Positions 24,454 through 32,979 of a stretch of 64,000 nt of DNA are shown one piece after another. Source of the DNA: Alphaproteobacteria bacterium 41-28 (GTDB lineage: Bacteria; Pseudomonadota; Alphaproteobacteria; UBA9655); assembly GCA_001897795.1 (NCBI GenBank), contig MKUL01000045.1:1-64000 (forward strand), read 5' to 3'. The position numbers and the translations under genes are program-made. Every line of letters starts with the position of its first letter. The stretch's first letter is position 1. The notes beneath the pieces are model-generated. The model ran no database searches, had not been told where the DNA came from, and saw only the letters and a program-made list of their open reading frames with translations.

Positions 24454-27400
24454 TTAATTGCCCCACGCACTTTTCAATTTCCCTTGAATCCTTATCACAT
24501 GGGCTGAGTCTTTTGGGAACAAAGGTCGGATAATGGCTAGCGCTTGTTCAAGCTCTTTAACGACTTGCATTTTAAAGGTCTTAGCTTCCATTGTTCTTCC
24601 CTTATTCTCTTCCACTATGGCTCTTTGAAGATGTATTTCTGCAAGAGTTTCATACAGTAAAAATTGGCTCGGGTGCTGTTTATATTGAAGAATAGCGAGA
24701 GATTTATTTGCTATTTCCTCAGCTTCATTTAAGTTGCCGGTGTGCAAATAAAGGTCGCTCAAGCTTCCTAAAATCCTTGCTGTTTCAATATGGTTTTGTC
24801 CATAATGCCTCTCATAAATTTTGACAGCTCTTTGTAAAAGCTCATTTGCTTTTTTATAGTGGCCGAGGCCTTTATAGATATTTCCTAAATGAAATGAAAG
24901 CTCCCCAATTTTCTGATGATTTTCGCTAAAATGCTTTCGATGTATTTTTAAGGCTTCCTCGAGGATTTCTTGTGCTTTTCTGTATTCTCCCAGATCTTCA
25001 TAAACGTACCCCAACTGCATAAGAACCCAGGACGTTCTTAAGCTGTTTCTGCCGTATGCATGTAGGTATATTCTTAAACATTTCGAAATGGTATCCTGAG
25101 CCTTTTCCCATTCTCCCATTTCCTGATGGATAGTTGCCAGGTGTGTAATGACCCAAGCCGTTCTCACATTTTCTTTGCCAAATATATTCTCATGGATTTT
25201 TAAAGCCTCAGTAAAAAGCTCTTGTGCTTTTTTATACTCTCCCAGCCTTTTGTAAATGATTGCCAAATGCACCAAGCTCCGCCCAAGGGCGATATGGTTC
25301 TCGGGAAGGTATTTTTTCGAGAGGAGAACACTTTGTTTGAGTAAGCCTTTGGCTTCTTCATAGCGGCCTAAGCTTCTGTAGGTATTGCCAAGGTATTTTA
25401 AAGCTCGCACGCGTTCGATATAATTTTCAGGAAAATATGTTTCAAAGAGGGTCAAGCTACTTCTGAGCAGAGGAATGGCGTTTTCGTAATCTTCTAGATC
25501 TCTATAAACAATGCCTAAATGCAGCATCGTACGGGCCAGACCAATTTGATTGGAGCCCAAATGTTTTTGGGCAAGAGCAAAGCTTTTTTCCAGGACATCT
25601 TTTGCTTTGCGATGCTCTCCTAAATTTTTATGAGTATCCCCCAAGTAGGTTAGAGCGCGCACTATGCCAATATAATTGTATGGATCATGCTGTTTATAAA
25701 GAGTAATAGCCTCTTCAAGTAAGCCTCTTGCTTTTTGATGGTCTCCCATGTCCTTATGCAGATTCCCTAAATAGGAGAGAGCTTGAGCCACCCTCTGATA
25801 ATTTTCTTTGGAAGGACAGGATTTTAATGTGGAGATACTGCTCGTTAGTATGCTCTTTGCCGTCTCGTGGTAGTGTGTGTAATAATAAGCACATCCGAGC
25901 TCAGCTTCTATAGCTCCTTTATTGTTATCATTTAACATATCGGTTCCATGGCTTAAGAAAGCTTTCAAATGGGGTTTCATCCTGTCTATTTGCGCAAGAT
26001 CCTCATTCTCGATAGCCACCCTCATGAAATGCTCGAGTGCGTCAGAAATTGAAGAAATCAAAAGAGGTTTGGAACCTTTATTTTTTATCAATAATTGTTT
26101 CAAATAATTCAAAAGGATGGCGTGAGTGCTGCGATGGAAAGAAATGGTTGAATGGTGAGGCAATGAAATAAAATCCAGTGACGGACTCATAATAAGGGAG
26201 TAGTGTTTTAAGTGATAGACAAGACTATCAACCGTTTCATTATCTTTGTATTTATTTAATAAATTTCTTGGAATATTTTGTGAATCGATTAAACTGATTA
26301 AAAAAAGAAGATCACGAAAATCTTTGTTTATATTTATGACCTGTTGGATAGAAAGTGTGATAATCCCATATCGTGTCTTTGTATAGTCTCCAGCTTCTTT
26401 TAAAATATCTTCTTGTAAGTTAACAAATTGAGAAGAGTGTTTGAGGGAACTCTCGAGGTATTGATGGTAGGGTGTACTTGTGCTCCTTAAGTAATAGGCT
26501 GCAACGGAAACATCTAAAGGAAAAGGAGGGATTTCTTTTAAAAATTCCTTTATCTTCTTCTCTATTTTTTCGTCCATTTTTTTATCTTGAAAGGCGTTTA
26601 CGGTAGGGGGAGAAATAAAGATATTTTCTTCTTCACTTCCTCCTTTTTCTATAATTTTCCAAAATAATTCATATTTCTCTTCGGGTTTCAGAGGGCCAAT
26701 AGAAACAACATGATCAACGTACATATTGTTACGGATATTCACATTACGGGTTGTTATAAGGACTTTGCCAGTCCCCCAATCTTCGAAGTCTTTTGGGAAA
26801 TAATCCTTAATGTCTGCTACCCTCCCAAAGTTGTCATAAATTAAAATCCAACTTAAATAAGTCCTAAGCCTTTCTTTAATAAAATGCAGAAGTTCGGTTT
26901 CTCTTTCTTTTGGATCCGTTATTTCATCAATGGCTCTGAGTTTCCTTTTATCAATCTCTTCTTTTGCAAGTGCCTTTGCTAGCTCTTCATAGGAGGCCTT
27001 TAAACTTTCTCTTGATTCTGCATTGGCCTCCCACACAACCCAAGAACTTTGATTCCGCGCATAGTAACGAGCAAGTGTTGTTTTCCCAGATCCCCCTGGC
27101 CCTATAAGAGCAACAACTTGAGTACTCTTAGAAAGCTTAAATCTATCCTCTACTTGGGCTATAAGCTTCGGACGAGGCAAGAGCACGGGTTCCTTAGGAA
27201 TCACTAAATCCGAACAGATAAGAGAGCCGGAAAGAGCTGTTGGAACTTGGTCTTGCTTATTTTCTGGGGCTTTAAAAAACAACCAGAGTCCGACAAGCCC
27301 AAAGAGAAGAAAAGCAAAACCATAAGCTCCTATGGCATTCTTTTTTAAATTCAACATAAGAGAATGGAAGAAGCTAACAATTCTCCGGCTAGTTCTTTTT

Positions 27401-28260
27401 CCATATTTCTTCCAGCATCTTATTTGGCTTCTATGCTGCCTTCCTCTGCCATTTTCTCCTTTTTCCGGAAAGGAAGTACCCAGCTCTGCAGGAAGAGTTT
27501 TGTGTGACCTCTCTAATGTCTCACACGTTTTTGTAAATTGTGAAGCAGCAGCGTCGAAATTAGTTCTTGGGAAAAGTTTCTTTAAAATCTCAAAGACGGT
27601 CAGACAATAACTTTTTTGCTCATTAAAATCTATAAGAATAGAATTGAAACGATACTTATTCGTTATCCGTAAGAGCTTCTTTTGAGCTTTATCTTCTTGT
27701 TTTAGAATAATAATGAGAACTTTTTTGGCGCTTTGCATCTCTTGGGAGCTTTTCTGATACTTTGCGCCTTTTATTTGATAATCAAAAGGTTCAAGTTTTT
27801 GGGACTGGATCTCAGCCTCTATACCAGCAAGTTTTAAATGAATAGGGAGATAATAGGAAAGGATGCTTTGAGCTTGCTGGTCCTCGCAATAGACGATGAG
27901 AGGCAGAGAAGCAGGATTATTTATTATTTTTGAACAAGCCCTTAAGCTTCTTTTAAAAGTTGAGTGGATGATCAAGCTCACATAGTACTTTTTTATGATG
28001 TCAACATTATGAGCGCCTTCTACAAAATCAATAATGCTCTCCCGCGAGTTGCATTTGAGCTTCTCCATTATATTTTGGATGTGAGTTGTAACGGTTGTTG
28101 AGGCGATATTCAAAAGGGAAGCAATCTTTCCCGTATTTCGCGCATACAAAAGGCAAGCCATAACATCCACTTCCCGACGGGTGAAATGAATGCCTTCAAC
28201 GACGGTTAAATATCTTTGATAGACTGCTCGCGGAAAGAAAAGAATGTTATTTTTCATCAA
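24454..28260 (-). CDS. LuxR-type HTH / membrane / NB-ARC / TPR STAND protein
   Basis: A 1268-residue multidomain protein. Residues about 24-85 are a LuxR-type helix-turn-helix (HFTRREVDVMACLLYARNTG, IASLLNIASTTVTTHIQNIM). A single hydrophobic segment, AYGFAFLLFGLVGLWLFF, lies near 312-330. An NB-ARC/STAND ATPase follows: Walker A IGPGGSGKTTLARYY near 387, Walker B LSWILIYDNFG near 470, KVLITTRN near 500. From about 790 to 1250 there are 10-11 tetratricopeptide repeats of about 42 residues (for example LGNTYRSLGRYEEAKGLLKQ). The layout suggests a cytoplasmic DNA-binding domain tethered to a membrane and triggered by ATPase and TPR sensing. It could be a regulator or an Avs-like defence protein. 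It is a single-gene unit. Confidence 0.85.
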   Translation of the reverse strand: MMKNNILFFPRAVYQRYLTVVEGIHFTRREVDVMACLLYARNTGKIASLLNIASTTVTTHIQNIMEKLKCNSRESIIDFVEGAHNVDIIKKYYVSLIIHSTFKRSLRACSKIINNPASLPLIVYCEDQQAQSILSYYLPIHLKLAGIEAEIQSQKLEPFDYQIKGAKYQKSSQEMQSAKKVLIIILKQEDKAQKKLLRITNKYRFNSILIDFNEQKSYCLTVFEILKKLFPRTNFDAAASQFTKTCETLERSHKTLPAELGTSFPEKGENGRGRQHRSQIRCWKKYGKRTSRRIVSFFHSLMLNLKKNAIGAYGFAFLLFGLVGLWLFFKAPENKQDQVPTALSGSLICSDLVIPKEPVLLPRPKLIAQVEDRFKLSKSTQVVALIGPGGSGKTTLARYYARNQSSWVVWEANAESRESLKASYEELAKALAKEEIDKRKLRAIDEITDPKERETELLHFIKERLRTYLSWILIYDNFGRVADIKDYFPKDFEDWGTGKVLITTRNVNIRNNMYVDHVVSIGPLKPEEKYELFWKIIEKGGSEEENIFISPPTVNAFQDKKMDEKIEKKIKEFLKEIPPFPLDVSVAAYYLRSTSTPYHQYLESSLKHSSQFVNLQEDILKEAGDYTKTRYGIITLSIQQVININKDFRDLLFLISLIDSQNIPRNLLNKYKDNETVDSLVYHLKHYSLIMSPSLDFISLPHHSTISFHRSTHAILLNYLKQLLIKNKGSKPLLISSISDALEHFMRVAIENEDLAQIDRMKPHLKAFLSHGTDMLNDNNKGAIEAELGCAYYYTHYHETAKSILTSSISTLKSCPSKENYQRVAQALSYLGNLHKDMGDHQKARGLLEEAITLYKQHDPYNYIGIVRALTYLGDTHKNLGEHRKAKDVLEKSFALAQKHLGSNQIGLARTMLHLGIVYRDLEDYENAIPLLRSSLTLFETYFPENYIERVRALKYLGNTYRSLGRYEEAKGLLKQSVLLSKKYLPENHIALGRSLVHLAIIYKRLGEYKKAQELFTEALKIHENIFGKENVRTAWVITHLATIHQEMGEWEKAQDTISKCLRIYLHAYGRNSLRTSWVLMQLGYVYEDLGEYRKAQEILEEALKIHRKHFSENHQKIGELSFHLGNIYKGLGHYKKANELLQRAVKIYERHYGQNHIETARILGSLSDLYLHTGNLNEAEEIANKSLAILQYKQHPSQFLLYETLAEIHLQRAIVEENKGRTMEAKTFKMQVVKELEQALAIIRPLFPKDSAHVIRIQGKLKSAWGN

Positions 28261-28311
28261 CTCAATCCACTATGAATGAAATTCTTCATGAATGTTCCTC
28301 ATGAAGTTTTC

Positions 28312-28535
28312 TTAAAAGCGGCGGAACCCATCCCGTCCATGACCTTCTAGAAAGACTTCACCAATCTTTTTAATGCTATTATCAAGTTTACTCTTCTAGA
28401 TTTCAGGAAACAACTCATCCGTTTTAGGGTTAGGAAAGACTTCCTGTGCTCTTGAGGAGCTACTTCCTTTGCCTTTTAGGAAAGATCTACTCTCATTTTT
28501 AGGATAGAAACGAGAGCTTTTTTTCTTATGCTAGA
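28312..28535 (-). pseudogene. Possible decayed coding remnant
   Basis: In the 900-base gap upstream of the NB-ARC gene, one minus-strand frame reads KKSSRFYPKNESRSFLKGKG, then SSSSRAQEVFPNPKTDELFP, an in-frame TAG, then SIKKIGEVFLEGHGRDGFRR to a stop at 28312. The coherent, non-shadow composition hints at a former gene. No start or family is recognised. Confidence 0.25.
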
Positions 28536-28736
28536 GGCGCTATGGACGAGGCCACTCTTTTTACGAGGTGTTTCCTAAACCAGAGCAACAATAAAAAAAA
28601 GAAGATGACTTATGTCAGTGAGGCACACTTCTAACAAAAAGAACGTGATCAATTAAAACCATGCTGTCTAAGCAGGCTTCGGAAATCGTATTAAAAAGGG
28701 AGGACACAATGAAAACATGACCATTCAAAAACAATA

Positions 28737-28770
28737 GCACCTGTGGCCTTTTTGCAATCTCCACAGGTGC
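28737..28770. repeat. Inverted repeat GCACCTGTGG/CCACAGGTGC
   Basis: A perfect 10-bp inverted repeat with a 14-base spacer containing CTTTTT. The same core (GCACCTGTG...CACAGGTGC) recurs at 29430-29465, on the other side of the HTH gene. It could be an operator, a protein-binding site or an RNA hairpin. Confidence 0.7.
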
Positions 28771-28980
28771 AGAATACAGGACTTATGCAAAAAGCCTATA
28801 TGTGAGGGAGATTATTATATTTTTACTAAATTGTCTATTTTTTTCTTTGTCTTTCTTTGTCTTTTTTGTTTGCTTCCATTTTATTTGTCTTTTTCTCTCA
28901 ACATAAAACTTGTCTTGAGGTGGACTTTACTTTTTGCAGACCTAAACTTTTTTTTAAAAAAAGAGGGTGTGTGCTTGCGT

Positions 28981-29031
28981 TGATAAAACGTGAAGTAGCG
29001 TGATAACGCGTGGTAAAACGTGGGATAACGC
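28981..29031. repeat. Short direct-repeat cluster (ACGTG/GATAACGC units)
   Basis: GATAAAACGTG and GGTAAAACGTG, alternating with GTGATAACGC and GGGATAACGC, lie within 51 bases. The pattern looks like binding sites for a regulator or replication protein. The cluster is about 45 bases upstream of the promoter of the HTH gene at 29166. Confidence 0.5.
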
Positions 29032-29074
29032 TGTATAAGTAATTGAATATAAGGCATTTTTCCTGAAAAAAGAG

Positions 29075-29104
29075 TTGACAACTTAGAGGTGTCAGCACTA
29101 TCTT
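29075..29104 (+). promoter_or_regulatory. Sigma-70-like promoter of the HTH gene
   Basis: TTGACA (29075-29080), an 18-base spacer and TATCTT (29099-29104). This is the best -35 box seen in the control region. Transcription would start near 29111 and run through the leader hairpin into the HTH gene. Confidence 0.5.
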
Positions 29105-29117
29105 ATAATCAACTGGG

Positions 29118-29151
29118 AAAGGGCTTTTGCTTTTCAAAAAAGCAGCCCTTT
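29118..29151 (+). promoter_or_regulatory. Strong leader hairpin before the HTH gene
   Basis: AAAGGGC (29118-29124) pairs with GCCCTTT (29145-29151), and inside it TGCTTTT pairs with AAAAGCA, giving about 14 base pairs around a tiny loop. The ribosome binding site AAAGGAAA follows directly, so the fold could control translation or attenuate transcription. Confidence 0.55.
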
Positions 29152-29165
29152 GAAAGGAAACAACA

Positions 29166-29393
29166 ATGACATCAGAAATATTAACACCAGAAGAACTTGG
29201 AGAACGTTGGCGTGTGTCGCCTGAGACCTTACGTTTCTGGAGATACAATGGGAAGACTCCCCCTTATGTAAAACTAAATGGGTCTGTCCTCTATCGTATC
29301 GAAGATATCCGGCAATTTGAAAAAGAGCACCTGAGACGTCATACAGCCGATAATGTGCTCGTTAATGGGGTGGAGGGTAAGATGGAAGTTTAA
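29166..29393 (+). CDS. MerR/excisionase-type HTH protein
   Basis: A 75-residue DNA-binding protein of the HTH_17/AlpA type: EILTPEELGERWRVSPETLR forms the winged helix, then PPYVKLNGSVLYRIEDIRQF. Such proteins act as excisionases or as regulators of integrative elements. It has a strong promoter and leader hairpin and is flanked by the twin GCACCTGTG inverted repeats, so it is probably the control switch of the element's replication and transfer genes. A role in excision with the integrase at 56715 is possible, although that gene is 27 kb away. Confidence 0.8.
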   Translation: MTSEILTPEELGERWRVSPETLRFWRYNGKTPPYVKLNGSVLYRIEDIRQFEKEHLRRHTADNVLVNGVEGKMEV

Positions 29394-29429
29394 AAAATAA
29401 GTAATTTATCTGTATAAGATAGACTTAAA

Positions 29430-29465
29430 GCACCTGTGAGGATCTTCGAAAATAATCACAGGTGC
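29430..29465. repeat. Inverted repeat GCACCTGTGA/TCACAGGTGC
   Basis: A perfect 10-bp inverted repeat with a 16-base spacer, 37 bases after the HTH gene stop. It shares the core of the inverted repeat at 28737-28770. It could act as terminator stem or binding site; no T tract follows. Confidence 0.7.
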
Positions 29466-29631
29466 CATCAAATCAAAGAACCTATAAAGGCCTTTATGCC
29501 TATGAGTTTATTCTCCCTATTCATAAAAGTCTATACCCATTCGTTAAGGTCTTTTGTCGGTTCAATAACAAAGCTTCCTTAGAATTGTCTCTTCAAGAGA
29601 GCTCTAAGGAAAATAACTGAAAGGACTTTAT

Positions 29632-30360
29632 ATGTATAAGATTATTGAGCCACAAGCTCACGAGTTACATGATGAAAAGATAAGCTCTCTTCTTGGGCTT
29701 TTAAAGATATATCAAAACTTTTACCTTGATCCTGAGGCTCAAGACAGAGCAACCTTTATCATTGCTGAAGATGATAAGCGGGGCGTTTACGGAGGGACTG
29801 TTCTCTACCCTCGTAAGATTCCCTCTTTCTTAGAGTTTTTATCAGAAGACATAGACGATAACCCGCTTGATAAAATGGTTTCAAGCTTTCAGCCGAAAGT
29901 AAAAGAATACTGGGCTGCAAGAATATGCCTTTGTCTTGGGTATGATCTATCAACGTCTCTTCGTGAAACAGTTGAGCTCTATCAACGCTTTTATTTTAAG
30001 CTTTATAAAGCCTTTTGTTATTTTGGAGAGAAGGAAAATATCAACTCCCTCAGCTTTACACTTCGCGCTTCTGACACGCACGTTGATAATAACCTCCGCA
30101 TACTTACCTGGCAGACTTGGCCCTCTCTTTTAGAGATCAAACAATCCTATAATGGGTTTCATAATTATTTTCACGGGATTCTCTCGCTTAAAGAAAGCGC
30201 TTTGAAAGCAAATCCTTTTAAAGGAGACCTTTTTAAAGGGAACCCTTTAAAAGGGAACCCTTTAAAAGGGCGCTGGCACCCACAACAGGCCAATTCACAT
30301 CCGTCTTCTCACAATAATTTTAGTCATGATTCTACCTCAGCAGAATGGAGGGCCTCCTAA
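29632..30360 (+). CDS. Hypothetical element protein with 15-bp repeat-encoded tail
   Basis: A 242-residue soluble protein; I do not recognise the family. The first 190 residues look folded (for example ATFIIAEDDKRGVYGGTVLY and EYWAARICLCLGYDL). A tail follows encoded by four 15-bp repeats (NPFKG-DLFKG-NPLKG-NPLKG), then a His/Asn/Ser-rich end. Its stop overlaps the ATG of the replication-like gene (TAATG), so the two are translationally coupled. A role in replication control is inferred from that coupling alone. Confidence 0.6.
   Translation: MYKIIEPQAHELHDEKISSLLGLLKIYQNFYLDPEAQDRATFIIAEDDKRGVYGGTVLYPRKIPSFLEFLSEDIDDNPLDKMVSSFQPKVKEYWAARICLCLGYDLSTSLRETVELYQRFYFKLYKAFCYFGEKENINSLSFTLRASDTHVDNNLRILTWQTWPSLLEIKQSYNGFHNYFHGILSLKESALKANPFKGDLFKGNPLKGNPLKGRWHPQQANSHPSSHNNFSHDSTSAEWRAS
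30211..30270. repeat. Four 15-bp palindromic tandem repeats in the gene at 29632
   Basis: AATCCTTTTAAAGGA, GACCTTTTTAAAGGG, AACCCTTTAAAAGGG and again AACCCTTTAAAAGGG follow at an exact 15-base period, each centred on TTTAAA. They keep the reading frame and encode five-residue repeats. Confidence 0.9.
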
Positions 30361-32072
30361 TGTCACATCTTCACGATGCGCAAATGCAGGAAGTCAAATT
30401 TGAACAATCAAATTTCTCTCAAACTCTTATGAGTGGCTTCGAACTCAAAGAGGAGCAGGTCTCAATTATTCGCAAAGAGTTTGTGGACCTTACAGGTAAT
30501 CACTTCAGTGCAACAATTCTAAATCAGCTTTTGTATTGGACCTTACGGGTTAAAGATTTTGATCTTTTTTTAGAGGAAGAAAGAGTTTTACCTATCCTTG
30601 AAGGTGATGAAAGGGAAGTTGAGCGCCAGAAGCTTCATGGATGGATTTATAAAACTGCCCATGAGCTTATTGATGAGACCATGCTTGGGATTTCCCATCC
30701 CACCATACGAAAATACCTCAAGCAGCTTATTGATGAAGGCTGGATTTGCGAGAGAGTTCATCCACGCAATAAATGGAACAAGACAACTCAATACCGCGCT
30801 AACATTCGAAAGATACTCAAAGATCTTTTCTCAATCGGCCATCATCTTCCTCCTATCTTTCGCAAGGCTTTTTCTTCCTTGGAGGAAGAGCCAAGGTGCC
30901 CTCATCAAGTTCCCTCTTTAAATCAGGAGGAGACTTTAAAAAATAATGGGCTTGCTCTTGAAAAGTCCCCATTTTTACAATCGAATGTAAATTCCTGGAG
31001 TGTAAAAAACGTGCATTCGGATGTAAGTACCTTTTATTCGGATGTAGAAAACTTTGATTCGAGTGTAAGTCCTTTACATTCGAATGAAAATCCAGAGAAA
31101 AATTTTGGTCCTTCTTCCCTTGAAAGCCACGAAAACCCGAATGCAAAAATTTTACATTCGAATGCAGAAAACTTTCATTCGGATGCAAATATTTTACAAT
31201 CGAATGTAGGGAATTTACAGCCGAATGTAAGCAGCTTTCATTCGAATGTAAGAAATTTACATTCTAATACAGAGATTATAACAGAGAATACAAACAAAGA
31301 ACACACACAGAGAAAGCGGGCGCGCGAGGATAAAAATTTTGAAAATGATTTTTCTGGAGAAGTCATTCGCATTTGGAACACTTGCTTGAGTCAAGAGGGA
31401 CTTGTCCCCTCAGAACTTGCCTCAGGGTTGCCTTCTGTCCAGCTAACCGATGAGCGGCGACGGAAGATTCATACTCTTTTCCCTCTGTATTTCGAGAACG
31501 AGCTTGGACAGTGGCAGCAGTTTTGCGAACGTGTTGCTCGTTCACCTTTCCTGATGGGCCAAGGAGCACGAAAATGGCGCGTAAGCCTTGATTGGATCTT
31601 GTGTGAGGAGAACTTACATAAAGTTTTGGAAGGTAACTTCGATGATGGAAACATCCTTGAGCAAAAAACTGAAAAAGTCTCTGAGGAAACTAGAAAAAAA
31701 GAAGTAAAAGCTGTCCTTGCCTCCATTGAAGATCCGGTTTGGAAAAAATTGTGTTCCCAATTGGACTTTTCTCGTGAGTCCCACGAGTCTGTGTCTTTGG
31801 GAGAACTGAAAGCCATTGCCAATGCAAGGCTTTTGGAAGTTGAGGACGATCGACTTGTCTGGATTGGCAGCTCAGACGCACAAGTCCTTTCCCGTATTGA
31901 AAAGTTGCGATTGAAGCTCTTGTCCACAATCAAAAGGACTTTTCCTAAAGTCCGAAACCTCAGGACACGTTTGGATGAGAAGAGTCCTTCTCTTCAGTCA
32001 ATGACGCCAAGTCCCCATATGGTACCAACAAAACTTACTCAACACAAAGGAGGCATTTCATATGCTCAATAA
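30360..32072 (+). CDS. Replication-initiator-like protein with internal iteron-like repeats
   Basis: A 570-residue protein. The N-terminal 170 residues carry a winged-helix pattern (LTGNHFSATILNQLLYWTLR, later ISHPTIRKYLKQLIDEGWIC) as in phage O-type or plasmid replication initiators. The middle (about 205-305) is encoded by a 21-bp repeat array and is Ser/Asn/His-rich. The C-terminal 240 residues are helical, with PVWKKLCSQLDF and a DnaA-III/DnaA-N-like segment. I chose the ATG at 30360 because GGAGG precedes it and the upstream stop overlaps it; the frame also opens at 30345. It overlaps ssb by 11 bases. The replication role is inferred from domain style, repeats and neighbours. Confidence 0.6.
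   Translation: MSHLHDAQMQEVKFEQSNFSQTLMSGFELKEEQVSIIRKEFVDLTGNHFSATILNQLLYWTLRVKDFDLFLEEERVLPILEGDEREVERQKLHGWIYKTAHELIDETMLGISHPTIRKYLKQLIDEGWICERVHPRNKWNKTTQYRANIRKILKDLFSIGHHLPPIFRKAFSSLEEEPRCPHQVPSLNQEETLKNNGLALEKSPFLQSNVNSWSVKNVHSDVSTFYSDVENFDSSVSPLHSNENPEKNFGPSSLESHENPNAKILHSNAENFHSDANILQSNVGNLQPNVSSFHSNVRNLHSNTEIITENTNKEHTQRKRAREDKNFENDFSGEVIRIWNTCLSQEGLVPSELASGLPSVQLTDERRRKIHTLFPLYFENELGQWQQFCERVARSPFLMGQGARKWRVSLDWILCEENLHKVLEGNFDDGNILEQKTEKVSEETRKKEVKAVLASIEDPVWKKLCSQLDFSRESHESVSLGELKAIANARLLEVEDDRLVWIGSSDAQVLSRIEKLRLKLLSTIKRTFPKVRNLRTRLDEKSPSLQSMTPSPHMVPTKLTQHKGGISYAQ
30972..31275. repeat. 21-bp repeat array (about 11 units) inside the replication-like gene
   Basis: The unit TTTACATTCGAATGTAAGA and variants recur about 11 times, mostly at an exact 21-base period (two helical turns), with one interruption around 31095-31135. 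The core CATTCGAATG is palindromic. The units encode seven-residue repeats like LHSNVxN. Iterons of 17-22 bp inside an initiator gene are known from lambda O. CRISPR is excluded because there are no unique spacers. Confidence 0.85.
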
Positions 32073-32622
32073 GGTCATTCTTCAAGGAAACATTGGCCGT
32101 GCGCCTAAAATTTCTCTGACCCAAGAGGGGCGAGAAATTGCGAGCTTTTCTTTGGCAACATCCACCTATTGGAAAGATAAATCTGGTGAATGGCAATCAA
32201 GAACGGATTGGCATGGCATCGTCGTTTTTCGTAAATCTACCATAAGTTGGATTAAGGATATCCTAAAACGAGGCGATTCGGTCTATGTCGAAGGAAAACT
32301 CACCTACCAACAGAAGACAGATGGATACGGCCAAACACGTTTTGTAGCCCATGTTGTCGTTTCTGAATATGATGGAAAAGTTCAGCATCTCAAGTCCTCC
32401 CGGTTAAACCCTCAGAACAACGAACTAATCCCTGAAACAGAACAGAAGTCATCCTCCTTACTTAACGAGAAAGAGGGTGTCTCTTCGTCTCTTGATATTC
32501 CCCTGAAAGATTTATTCTCGACTCAACCCTGTCCTCAGACTTCACCTCGCGAAGAGGAAGACCTGGAAAACTTTTACCACAATGGAGAAACAACCCATGA
32601 AAACCAAACAAACTCATTTTAA
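32062..32622 (+). CDS. ssb: Single-stranded DNA-binding protein
   Basis: A 186-residue protein with an OB-fold in residues about 1-112: LNKVILQGNIGRAPKISLTQ at the start, IASFSLATSTYWKDKSGEWQ, TDWHGIVVF, and GDSVYVEGKLTYQQKTDGYG. The tail is Ser/Glu-rich and disordered, but the canonical DDIPF-type tip is not obvious (it ends NQTNSF). It would coat single-stranded DNA during conjugation or replication. Its start overlaps the replication-like gene and it leads directly into the pilin gene, so it heads or joins the tra operon. Confidence 0.93.
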   Translation: MLNKVILQGNIGRAPKISLTQEGREIASFSLATSTYWKDKSGEWQSRTDWHGIVVFRKSTISWIKDILKRGDSVYVEGKLTYQQKTDGYGQTRFVAHVVVSEYDGKVQHLKSSRLNPQNNELIPETEQKSSSLLNEKEGVSSSLDIPLKDLFSTQPCPQTSPREEEDLENFYHNGETTHENQTNSF

Positions 32623-32638
32623 ACAAAAGGAGAAAAAA

Positions 32639-32968
32639 ATGAACACCACCTTTTTTAAAAACAAAACTTTCCCTTCAGAGCAGGCCAAGATACTTTGTTT
32701 TTTTGCACTTGCCTTTTTGCTCTTTACGCCTGAAGCCTTTGGCGTTGCTGATACGGTCGATGACGGCTTTAATCGAAGTACTGCAAACCTTGTTGGTATT
32801 ATCAACAATAGTCTTGTTCCTATTACGCTCATTGCAGGCTGTCTTGCAGCTGCGGCTCTTTCTTTTATGAAATCAAGTCCAGCCCCCTTTGTGATTGCAA
32901 TTCTTACAACCATCAGCTTTGGATTTGCGAAAGTGTGGATCAATACCACCTACGCTATTTGTATGTAA
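32639..32968 (+). CDS. F-type pilin-like subunit (TraA-like)
   Basis: A 109-residue protein. AAAGGAGAAAAAA precedes the ATG at 32639, which I prefer to the longer frame from 32582. A leader with a hydrophobic stretch (ILCFFALAFLLF) ends near EAFGVADT, followed by two membrane helices (VPITLIAGCLAAAALSF, FVIAILTTISFGFAKVW). This is the size and plan of F/VirB2-type pilins. Its place directly before traL matches the F operon, where pilin precedes traL. It is called by context and topology, since pilin sequences diverge quickly. Confidence 0.75.
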   Translation: MNTTFFKNKTFPSEQAKILCFFALAFLLFTPEAFGVADTVDDGFNRSTANLVGIINNSLVPITLIAGCLAAAALSFMKSSPAPFVIAILTTISFGFAKVWINTTYAICM

Positions 32969-32979
32969 GTGGTAGTGTT

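Noticed and set aside
28881..29248. Two overlapping minus-strand frames over the control region
   Set aside because: They cover the promoter, hairpin and repeats of the HTH gene and have no ribosome binding site or recognisable motif.
30853..31188. Minus-strand open frame with HSNV-like repeats opposite the replication-like gene
   Set aside because: The palindromic 21-bp repeats read similarly on both strands, which keeps this frame open; it has no ribosome binding site and lies fully inside a better gene.
30972..31275. Possible CRISPR array
   Set aside because: The units are contiguous 21-mers without unique spacers, are in frame, and no cas genes are present.
31363..31933. Overlapping minus-strand frames in the 3' half of the replication-like gene
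   Set aside because: They are shadows of the plus-strand coding frame, with no start signals or family resemblance.
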